Below are positions 1 to 8,452 of a stretch of DNA of 64,000 nt, one piece after another; position 1 is the stretch's first letter; every line of letters starts with the position of its first letter. Made by a program: the position numbers and the translations under genes. The notes beneath the pieces are model-generated. The model did no database searches. It had not been told where the DNA came from and worked only from the letters and a program-made list of their open reading frames with translations. This DNA comes from Thermoguttaceae bacterium (GTDB lineage: Bacteria > Planctomycetota > Planctomycetia > Pirellulales > Thermoguttaceae), in assembly GCA_028695965.1 (NCBI GenBank), contig JAQVHZ010000009.1, positions 1 to 64,000 on the forward strand. The letters run 5' to 3'.

Positions 1-120
1 TTCAAGACCGCAATCGACGATTGTTTGGCAAAGCTTGAAACCGACTATAAGAACGACGTCATGTCGATGATGACATTAAATTTTCAAACGTTTGAAAAGG
101 ATAACGTACTGGCATTGTGA
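1..120 (+). CDS. C-terminal fragment of a protein truncated by the window start, possibly an IS630-family transposase
   Basis: Open frame from base 1 to TGA at 118-120: FKTAIDDCLAKLETDYKNDVMSMMTLNFQTFEKDNVLAL. The tail (…MTLNFQTF) resembles IS630-type transposase C-termini. Confidence 0.4.
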   Translation, partial: FKTAIDDCLAKLETDYKNDVMSMMTLNFQTFEKDNVLAL

Positions 121-626
121 AGTATAACTTGATCGTCAGCCGTTGGAGCCGGACGTCCAAAATAGGAATCGACCAATGAAAAACAGCGGCAATGCAGAGC
201 GTCGTTAGCTAAATGTTTGGGCTTTGACGTCTCAAGGTCTGGGCAAGAGCGCATAACTCCAGCGCTGCAAATATGTCGAGCGCATTAGGGCGCCGTCGTC
301 GTTTCAACCTGATGATTTTCCAAGGTCGGATCCTTGAATCGTTCCCCGCGACCTTTTTTGTTTGGCGGCGATTCTTTTGCGCTTCCATCCCTTGCCGCGT
401 CTGATTTCGCATATCTCCTTGCGGAGCGTTTGTGCGGCGCTTGAAAATTTGCGCATAAAATTCCCATAAGCGCGGGTCGACGCCTTGTTGACGTTGGCGG
501 CGGGAACGACTACAATTAACGAAGCGCTTGAGGTTTGCTCATGAATTATTTTCATTCGAGCCTTAGAATAATATGCGCGGTCGTTTTGGAGCTATTAGAA
601 CCCGTTTCTTTCAACGTTGACAGACT

Positions 627-1553
627 ATGAAAAAGAACACGCCGTTAAACTGGTCGCCTGGGATTGTGATTCGGAAGCGCACGATGAACGAAACGCGCGA
701 TTTGGCGCTTCGGATACTCGGTCGTAACTTCAAGGCGCTGCTTCCCTATTATCTGACGCTGGCGTTGCCGGTTTATGCGTTCAATCTATTGCTTTGGGGC
801 GTCTTGTTTTTTGTGGTCGGTCCTCTGACGACGGGGGCGAGTTATGATCCGGTCGCTCGCGAAATTGAGATTTTAGCGATTATTTATGCGACGATTCTTT
901 ACGAGTCGTCTTTTGTCGGTTCGTTGACGACGGCGTATCTGGGCGTCTGGCTCTTTGCGCCTGACGAGCGCGCGATTAAGTACCGTTCGGTAGTTCGCAC
1001 TTGGCGTTCGAGCTGGTTCCAACTTGTTTATTATTTGATTCTTACACGAATCATTCGGACGCGCGTTTTCTATCCGGAAACGATTTTGCTCGAGAAGACT
1101 CCTTTTCGTTCGCGTCCCGACCGCATCTCGACGAAGGAGCGCGTTAGAAATATCAACCTTAGCTTTCAGGGCGTTTTTTCAACCGGTTTCTTTTCGATGG
1201 AATCCTATATGTTTGCAGGGGTCTTGTCTGGCGGGCTTCTTTTTTCCGGGCTCGTCAAAGGGTTGTTTCCGGATTCCGTCGTGTATTTATTTATCATTAA
1301 CGCCGCAATTGTTCCAGCTTTAGTTTTCGGATCGCGATTGTACGTCGCCGTCTACCGTTTTTTTTCTTACATCAATTATCGGATCGAGAGCGAAGGCTGG
1401 GATCTCGACCTGGCGTTCAGGACCGAATTGAGCAAGTGTTCGCGCGTCGACGAGGAAGACCAGACGATCCCCGCGCGGTTCAGGCGCTCTAAGACGCTCG
1501 CGCCTATTCATTTGGACGCCGACGCGTTCGAATCGGAGGAGGCGCGGCGATGA
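627..1553 (+). CDS. Multi-pass membrane protein of unknown function, translationally coupled to the next gene
   Basis: 308-aa ORF with several hydrophobic segments; stop overlaps the next start (ATGA at 1550-1553). Confidence 0.75.
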   Translation: MKKNTPLNWSPGIVIRKRTMNETRDLALRILGRNFKALLPYYLTLALPVYAFNLLLWGVLFFVVGPLTTGASYDPVAREIEILAIIYATILYESSFVGSLTTAYLGVWLFAPDERAIKYRSVVRTWRSSWFQLVYYLILTRIIRTRVFYPETILLEKTPFRSRPDRISTKERVRNINLSFQGVFSTGFFSMESYMFAGVLSGGLLFSGLVKGLFPDSVVYLFIINAAIVPALVFGSRLYVAVYRFFSYINYRIESEGWDLDLAFRTELSKCSRVDEEDQTIPARFRRSKTLAPIHLDADAFESEEARR

Positions 1554-4264
1554 CGTCTCGGCGGTTATGCGGCAAATTGCGGCGCTGCGCGCTCGTTCTT
1601 TCGGCGTGTTGCTGCGTATTTTTCGCGTCGGCGACGCGCGCGGACGAGGTCGGTTCGGAACCGTCGGCTGTTGCTGGGATAGAAAGCGTTCCCGAAACGG
1701 CCGCGCTTCGTGAAACGGTCGATAAAGCGAAGTATCCCTGGCTCTCGAAAGAGACGGGCAAGCCGGTCTATTTGCCCCTTTCCCCCGTTGAAGAGATCAA
1801 GAGGCCGAGGAGCAAATCTCAGGAACATAACGCCGATTTCGGATGGCTTGACGGCTTGGCCAAGTTTGCAACCTGGTTGACATACGCGCTCGTCGCAGGC
1901 GCCCTGCTTGCCGCGATCGTTTGGGCGGTTCGTTCGTTCGCTCAGAAGAGCTGGAAGCTGAAATCACGCGTCGACGGGGAGGCTGCCGCGCGCGAGCGCC
2001 GCATCAGCACGTTGGCGCCGGAAGCCGCGGAGCGGTACGACGATCTCCTTGCCGCGGCTCAAGACGCGTTTGATCGTGGCGACTATCGTTACGCGCTCAT
2101 TTTCTATTTCAGTTATCTTCTCGTCGAGATGGACAAGCGCCGCTTCGTTCTGCTCGAGAAGGGCAAGACGAACCTTGTCTATTGGCGCGAATTGACGGAA
2201 TTTCCAGAGCTTCGTTCGATCTATCGTTCGACGATGAAGGAATTTGAACGGGTCTATTTCGGCGGAGCCTCGATAACCCGTGAGGAATTCGGCGCCATAT
2301 GGTCGCTTCACGCTCGTTTTTCGGAGCTGACGCGCGAGCATGACGCGCGCGAGGCGAGCCGTCTTGGGGCGCTGGCGTCGGCGAGTCAAGGAACGAGCGC
2401 GCCGGTTCCGACGCAGCTTACGCTTTTCATCGCGGTTCTGGCGCTGGCGTCCTGTTTCGGCTGCCTGCCCGAGAAGAATACCTGGCGGTCCCGGTATAAG
2501 AGCGACGTCGAGCAGAACGATCGCGAGAGCCTCAATTCGGCGACGACTTATCTGAAATATTGCCGCAGCGGCGCGAAATGGAAGGTGCAGACGGTCAACC
2601 ATTGGCAAATGATGGAATACGGTTTGGCTAACCTCGTCAGGGGCAAGGACGCGGTCGTCTGGTTCGATCCGCCGCCCAGGCCGGGTTCGCCGCCTTTTTC
2701 AGATTTGCGCTGGCTGTGCGCAGGCGAAGGAACAGGAGAACGCGCGGACCGAGTCGCGGCGACCGAGGCGATTTTGCGCCGGTACGCGGACGCGACGGAG
2801 AACGATTTCGACCAATTTGCGACGACCGTAACGACGCCGAACTTCGACGCGATTAAAGAAGACGTGGCGCGTTGGCTCGAGGGTCGGCCGAACCGCGTCT
2901 TTGTGATTGTGGGGTCGGGATGGGACGCCTATCCGTATTATTTGCTCGACGCGCGCCAAGATCTTCTGGACTCGGGCGCCGCCGACGCCGAACCTCGTCT
3001 TCTCCAAGAATGCGACGGTTTCCTTGAGAGGTTCATGAAGGATGTCAAGGGGGGACGGACCCCCTCCTTTAATTTTGAGGGCGTCGACTGGACCGACCTC
3101 GACAGCTGGGCGGACAAGGAGCTTCAGAAATGGCCCGAAACGTCAAAAGATATGTTTTTGGCGCTTCAGGCGGTGAACAGAGCCATTTTGGCGTCTCCTA
3201 AGAAACACGCCGCCGTTCTTCTTTGGGAATATGAGGAGTCGGAATACGAAGAAGCCGGCGCGGTTTTGCCCGACGGTCTCAAAGAGGCGGTCATTCTTCA
3301 GTTCGAGCAGGAGCAAGCCGCCGCTCCTGAAGAACCTGGCAGTTCCGAAGAATCTGCGGACTCCGCGCCCGACGTCGGCGAGTTGGACGTCGAGGAGAAA
3401 TGGCGTCTTGCGTTTCGTTGGATTCGGTCGGAAATCTCCGTCAGCAAGGTCAGTATGGGGATGTATCGGAGGGAGAAAGAGAGCGCGGGCTCTCCGTTTC
3501 CCTACCGCATTGGTAAGTTCGACGACGGGACCGCTTGGCAGACGGACGAGCGCGCTTGGGAGCCTTTCTTTGTAACTCGGATCATACCTTCTGCGTTTGG
3601 AGAATGGACCAAGCTCGAGGGCGGCGGAAAAGAGAGCGGCGACATAAGACACGATCCTCAGAGCCTTATCCGGACGGGCAAATTCAGCGGCGACCCAAAA
3701 TGGACGCAGGGTCTTCCGGAGGAAGCGCGCTTGTACGAGTTCTGTCGGCTCGAGCCTTTCGGCGATACGAAAGTCCTCTTGGCGTTAGGGGACGTCCCGC
3801 TAATCTGCGAGCGCAAGGTCGGGCAAAGCAGGCTGCTGATTGTCAATTCAAGCTCGTTTTTGTCGAATTACGGATTGACGGATCCCGTGAATATGGAATT
3901 AGCGGCGCGCTTGACGCGCGAGATTCCTCCGAAGAGCCGCGTACTCGTCAGTTTGACGAATATTCCTTATTTTGACTTTGACGCGTCGGACGACGATTTG
4001 CCTCCTGACGACGGTCCGTTTTCGCTGAAAGAGGCGACGCCTTACGCCGTCTTCATTTGGAATCTGGTCTTTTTAGGCGCGTGCGCGGTCTTTTGGGCGT
4101 ATCCGGTCTTCGGGCGTCCTAAGCGTCTCCTGCAAGAGCGCAGGAACGATTTTAGCCGACATATCAACGCTTATGCGAGCGAGCTGGAAAAAATCGGAGC
4201 GCGCGAGTGGGCGCAAGAACAAATCGACGCGTATCGAGCGTCGGATAATTTGCCCGAGCTTTGA
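1550..4264 (+). CDS. DUF4129/DUF4350-like fused membrane protein, copy 1
   Basis: 904-aa ORF with N-terminal signal peptide (…FFASATRADE), TM segment, DUF4129-like segment (DRGDYRYALIFYFSYLLVEMDKRRF), internal hydrophobic segment, DUF4350-like segment (VFVIVGSGWDAYPYYLLDAR) and C-terminal TM. Confidence 0.75.
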   Translation: MTSRRLCGKLRRCALVLSACCCVFFASATRADEVGSEPSAVAGIESVPETAALRETVDKAKYPWLSKETGKPVYLPLSPVEEIKRPRSKSQEHNADFGWLDGLAKFATWLTYALVAGALLAAIVWAVRSFAQKSWKLKSRVDGEAAARERRISTLAPEAAERYDDLLAAAQDAFDRGDYRYALIFYFSYLLVEMDKRRFVLLEKGKTNLVYWRELTEFPELRSIYRSTMKEFERVYFGGASITREEFGAIWSLHARFSELTREHDAREASRLGALASASQGTSAPVPTQLTLFIAVLALASCFGCLPEKNTWRSRYKSDVEQNDRESLNSATTYLKYCRSGAKWKVQTVNHWQMMEYGLANLVRGKDAVVWFDPPPRPGSPPFSDLRWLCAGEGTGERADRVAATEAILRRYADATENDFDQFATTVTTPNFDAIKEDVARWLEGRPNRVFVIVGSGWDAYPYYLLDARQDLLDSGAADAEPRLLQECDGFLERFMKDVKGGRTPSFNFEGVDWTDLDSWADKELQKWPETSKDMFLALQAVNRAILASPKKHAAVLLWEYEESEYEEAGAVLPDGLKEAVILQFEQEQAAAPEEPGSSEESADSAPDVGELDVEEKWRLAFRWIRSEISVSKVSMGMYRREKESAGSPFPYRIGKFDDGTAWQTDERAWEPFFVTRIIPSAFGEWTKLEGGGKESGDIRHDPQSLIRTGKFSGDPKWTQGLPEEARLYEFCRLEPFGDTKVLLALGDVPLICERKVGQSRLLIVNSSSFLSNYGLTDPVNMELAARLTREIPPKSRVLVSLTNIPYFDFDASDDDLPPDDGPFSLKEATPYAVFIWNLVFLGACAVFWAYPVFGRPKRLLQERRNDFSRHINAYASELEKIGAREWAQEQIDAYRASDNLPEL

Positions 4265-4311
4265 GTTCGGGCGGAAAAGAATTTCCCTGGAAAACAGAAT
4301 AAACTTTTATT

Positions 4312-6942
4312 GTGAACACACGAGACGAACAGACCGCATATTTTAAGACGCCGCGACTCCCCGCGTTTCGAACGCTTTTGACGGCGCTCGTTCTTGCGGC
4401 GTTCTTCGGCGCGTTTTTCGCGGTCGAGACGCGCGCGGACGACGGCGCTTTGGAGTCGGCGGCGGTCGGCGTCGAAAACGATCCGGAGACGGACGCGCTT
4501 CGTCGAAGGGTCGAGAAGGCGGACTATCCTTGGCGCCCGGCAAAGACTGGCAAGACGGTCTACTTGCCGCGCAAAGAGGTCAAGAAGGAAACTCCGCAAG
4601 GCCGCGACGCCGATTTCGGCTGGATCAAAGACTTGGCAAAAATAGGGAGCTGGGCGGTCCTTGCGGTCGTCGTCGTCATTGCGCTCGTCGCAGCCGCTTG
4701 GGCGATTCGCGCGCTCATGCTTGGGAAATGGAAGCGGAAATCTCGCTTGGACGCGGAGGCTGCCGCTCGCGAACGCCGGATCAGCACGTTGGCGCCGGAA
4801 GCCGCGGAGCGTTACGACGACCTTCTTGCCGCGGCGCAAGACGCTTTTGCTCGAGGCGACTACCGTTACGCGCTCATTTTCTATTTCAGTTATCTTCTTG
4901 TCGAGATGGACAAGCGCAATTTCATTTTGCTCGAGAAGGGCAAGACGAACCTTGTCTATTGGCGCGAACTGACGGAATTTCCGGAGCTTCGTTCGATCTA
5001 TCGTTCGACGATGAAGGAATTCGAACGGGTCTATTTTGGCGGCGTTTCGATCTCTCTGGAGGAGTTTGACGCCGTTTGGGCGCTTCATGATCGTTTTTTG
5101 GAGCTGATGCGCGACTATGACGAGGAGGAGTCGAGACGCCGTAACGCGCGCGAGTCGGCTTCGGAGGGACCAAGCGCGCCGATTCCGACGCAATTTGCGC
5201 TTTTCATCGCGGTTCTGGCGTTGGCGTCGTGTCTGGGCTGCAAGCCTAAGGAGAAGACGTGGGAGCGTCCCTATGGCGCTCATCTCAGGGACAACTACTC
5301 CAAGAGCCTCAATTCGGCGACGACTTATCTCGATTATTGCCGCAGGGACGCGAAATGGAGAGTGCGGACGAACAGCAAGCCTCAATTGTGGGAAGAGGAG
5401 TTTTTACGACTTGTCGCGAACAGAGACGCAGTTCTTTGGTTCGATTCGCCCATTCCCTATTCGACGCCCTTAACGGAACTGCTCTGGCAGTATGTCGACG
5501 AATCCGCAGGGGACCGCGCGGACCGAGTCGCGGTGAAGGAGGCGCTCTTGCGCGAGTACGCGGCGGCGTCGGCGGACGATTTCGGCAAATTATCGACGAC
5601 GAGCACGACGGCGAAATTCTATAAAATAGAGGAAACGGTCGAGCGCTGGCTCGAGGAGAAGCCGAACCGCGTCTTTGTGGTCGTCGGGTCGGGCTGGGAC
5701 GCTTATCCGTATTATTTCCTGGACGCGCGTCAGGAGCTGTTGAACGCCGGAGCGGACGCAAACGATCCTGACCTGCAAGAATGCGACGCCGTCCTCCAAG
5801 ATTATATGCGGATCGCCAAGAACGGATCGGACGGCGGCTTTGCCGTTCATATCGTCCTGGGAGAGAATCATGAGTTCAGCGTGAAGGAGGAACATGAGCT
5901 CAGCATTGGGGAGGACCGGAGGGGCTGGTCGTCCCAAGCAACCTTTTTTGCGCTTCGAACCGGGAGCAAGCTTCTTTTGGAGTCTCCTAAGGAACACGCC
6001 GCCTTTCTGCTTCGAGAATATGGCGCGTTGGAATGTGAAGAGGCGGGCGAGGTTTTGCCCGACGGTCTGAAAGAAGAGGTCGTCCGCCGGTACGGGGGCG
6101 GAGACGCCGCGTCGGACGGGTCTTCGGAGCCGACGCTCGAGGAGAGATGGCGTCGGGCGTACGAAAGGATTAAGTCGGAAGGTTCTGTTGAACAAACCTT
6201 GCTTCAGCTAGAGAATTCATTGGCTTGGCAGACGGGCAAGGGGCCCCGGGATCCGTCTTTTGTAACGCGGGTTATGCCCTCTGCGTTTGGCGATTGGCCC
6301 GATACCCCCGGCTTTGGAATAGAAGGCGACGCGAGTTTCGATCCTCAGAGCCTCGTCCGGACGGGCAAATTCAGCGGCGATCCGGAATGGACGCAAGGTC
6401 TTCCGGAGGAGGCGCGCTTGTACGATTTTTGCCGAATCGAGCCGCGCGGCGATACGAAGGTCCTCCTGGCGCAAGGGGGCGTCCCGCTTGTCTGCGAGCG
6501 CAAGGTCGGGCAGAGCAGGTTGTTGATTGTGAATTCGGGCTATTTTATGTCGAATTACGGATTGACCGATCCGGTGAACCAGAAGTTGGCGGCGCGGCTG
6601 GCACGTGAGATCCCTCCGAAGGCCCGCGTGCTCGTCAGCTTGACCGGGTTTACTTTTTATGAAAAGGACGCTCCGAAGCCCAGCGAAATCGGTCGGTTTT
6701 CCCTCAGAAGAGCGACGCCTTTTACCGTCTTCATTTGGCATATGTTCGTTTTAGGCGCGTGCTTGCTCTTTTGGGCGTATCCGATCTTCGGGCGTCCTAA
6801 GCGCCTCCAACGAGAACGCCGGAACGATTTCAGCCGACATATCAACGCGTACGCCGGCGAGCTGGAGAAAATTGGCGCGCGCGAGTGGGCGCAGGAACAA
6901 ATCGACGCGTATCGGGAGTCGGATCATTTACCGGAGCTTTGA
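4312..6942 (+). CDS. DUF4129/DUF4350-like fused membrane protein, copy 2 (tandem paralogue)
   Basis: 876-aa ORF colinear with copy 1 over nearly its full length. Start uncertain (GTG 4312 or TTG 4378); the N-terminal ~20 aa look rlmN-derived. Confidence 0.75.
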   Translation: MNTRDEQTAYFKTPRLPAFRTLLTALVLAAFFGAFFAVETRADDGALESAAVGVENDPETDALRRRVEKADYPWRPAKTGKTVYLPRKEVKKETPQGRDADFGWIKDLAKIGSWAVLAVVVVIALVAAAWAIRALMLGKWKRKSRLDAEAAARERRISTLAPEAAERYDDLLAAAQDAFARGDYRYALIFYFSYLLVEMDKRNFILLEKGKTNLVYWRELTEFPELRSIYRSTMKEFERVYFGGVSISLEEFDAVWALHDRFLELMRDYDEEESRRRNARESASEGPSAPIPTQFALFIAVLALASCLGCKPKEKTWERPYGAHLRDNYSKSLNSATTYLDYCRRDAKWRVRTNSKPQLWEEEFLRLVANRDAVLWFDSPIPYSTPLTELLWQYVDESAGDRADRVAVKEALLREYAAASADDFGKLSTTSTTAKFYKIEETVERWLEEKPNRVFVVVGSGWDAYPYYFLDARQELLNAGADANDPDLQECDAVLQDYMRIAKNGSDGGFAVHIVLGENHEFSVKEEHELSIGEDRRGWSSQATFFALRTGSKLLLESPKEHAAFLLREYGALECEEAGEVLPDGLKEEVVRRYGGGDAASDGSSEPTLEERWRRAYERIKSEGSVEQTLLQLENSLAWQTGKGPRDPSFVTRVMPSAFGDWPDTPGFGIEGDASFDPQSLVRTGKFSGDPEWTQGLPEEARLYDFCRIEPRGDTKVLLAQGGVPLVCERKVGQSRLLIVNSGYFMSNYGLTDPVNQKLAARLAREIPPKARVLVSLTGFTFYEKDAPKPSEIGRFSLRRATPFTVFIWHMFVLGACLLFWAYPIFGRPKRLQRERRNDFSRHINAYAGELEKIGAREWAQEQIDAYRESDHLPEL

Positions 6943-6952
6943 GCGATATTCC

Positions 6953-8095
6953 GTGGAAGAACAGAACAAGCCTTTATTGTCGTACGCGCAAGACGAACTG
7001 ATTGCGTATTTTGAGACGCTTGGACTGCCCGCGTTCCGAGCGGGGCAGGTTCGGCGCTGGATATTCTCGCGCAAGACGGATCGTTTTTCTTTGATGAGCG
7101 ATATTTCGAAAGACGTCCGCGCTCAGCTGACGACGCTCTTTTCGCGCCCTAAAAGCGCCGACGTCGGCTTTACGCCCCTCTTGATTGCCAACGGCGTGCA
7201 GACGCCGGTCGCCGCGGACGCTTACGATTCCGACGATTCGCTCTACGAAGGGCGCGTCGTTGCGAAATCCCTCTCGGACGACGGCTCGGAAAAGCTTCTT
7301 ATCGAATGGCGCGACGGTCGCCGGGTCGAGTGCGTGCTTCTGCGGGACGACCGGGATCATCGCACGGCGTGCGTCAGCGTGCAGGTCGGATGCGCGATGG
7401 GGTGCGCGTTCTGCGCGAGCGGTCTCGGCGGGTTTGCGCGCAACTTGACAAAGAGCGAAATGCTCGAACAGCTCCTGCGTCTCAACGCGCTCTTGCCAAA
7501 AGAGGAGCGGCTGACGCATATCGTCGTCATGGGGACGGGCGAGCCGACCCTCAACTTGGACGCGCTCTTGCCCGCGCTCGCCGAAGCGACGTCGAAGGAC
7601 GGGCTCGATATCGGCAATCGGAGAGTTACGATTTCGACGGTCGGCGTTCCGGCGGGGATTCGCCGGTTGGCGGAAGCGAAAGTCCCGTACAAGCTGGCGG
7701 TCTCGCTGCACGCGCCGAACGACCGCATACGCGACGCGATCATGCCCCAGAACAAAATTCATCCGATCGCGGAGGTCCTCAGCGCCGCCGACGCCTTCTT
7801 TCGAACGACCGGCAGGCGCGTTACCTACGAGTATATTTTGCTCGACGGCGTCAACGCGTCTGTTGAAAACGCGCGCGAATTGGCGCGGCTCCTGCGCAAT
7901 AAGACGGCGATCGTCAATGTGATTCCGTACAATCCCGCGCCGGAACTGCCCTTTAAGACCCCCTCGAACGCGACGGTCCGCCGGTTCGTCGACGCGCTCG
8001 AAGGGGCGGGGATTCAGGTGAAAGTCCGGTTCCGCAAAGGGGATAAAATCAACGCGGCTTGCGGCCAGCTGCGTTGGAGCCTGCGCGATAAGTGA
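6953..8095 (+). CDS. rlmN: 23S rRNA (adenine2503-C2)-methyltransferase RlmN
   Basis: Radical-SAM motif CAMGCAFCASG, conserved GTGEPTLNLD, SLHAPND and C-terminal NAACGQL. GTG start at 6953 preferred over the ORF-track start at 6872, which overlaps the upstream gene. Confidence 0.93.
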   Translation: MEEQNKPLLSYAQDELIAYFETLGLPAFRAGQVRRWIFSRKTDRFSLMSDISKDVRAQLTTLFSRPKSADVGFTPLLIANGVQTPVAADAYDSDDSLYEGRVVAKSLSDDGSEKLLIEWRDGRRVECVLLRDDRDHRTACVSVQVGCAMGCAFCASGLGGFARNLTKSEMLEQLLRLNALLPKEERLTHIVVMGTGEPTLNLDALLPALAEATSKDGLDIGNRRVTISTVGVPAGIRRLAEAKVPYKLAVSLHAPNDRIRDAIMPQNKIHPIAEVLSAADAFFRTTGRRVTYEYILLDGVNASVENARELARLLRNKTAIVNVIPYNPAPELPFKTPSNATVRRFVDALEGAGIQVKVRFRKGDKINAACGQLRWSLRDK

Positions 8096-8452
8096 GCGCG
8101 CTTCCTCTTGGCGGTTCGGACAAGCGTCGAGGGGACTATTTCTGTTTGTTCCGATAATAACGGTTGTGCAAAAGAGCGTCCTTTTTTTGTTTGTCTATCT
8201 TGCGTAAAAGGTCCGTTTTTCTTTGTTTCTTCTTCTTGCGTATAGTCTCTAGTGTGTTAAAATAGGAAACTGGCGTCAACTGCATTGTTTTTTTGAGAAA
8301 TAACGATTTTGCTTAAACGGCAAGCGTTTTGCGCTTGAAACGCCGTCGCGGCGCCGAGCTTCCACAGCGCTTTTTTCGCAGGGAGTTAGTCGTTTTCTGT
8401 TGCTAAAAATGTTTTTTCACCATATCAGCCACCATAACGAAAGGTAATTTCG

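Noticed and set aside
209-555. Minus-strand ORFs of 60-83 aa in the first intergenic region
   Set aside because: Overlapping Arg/Lys-rich frames with no consistent coding signal.
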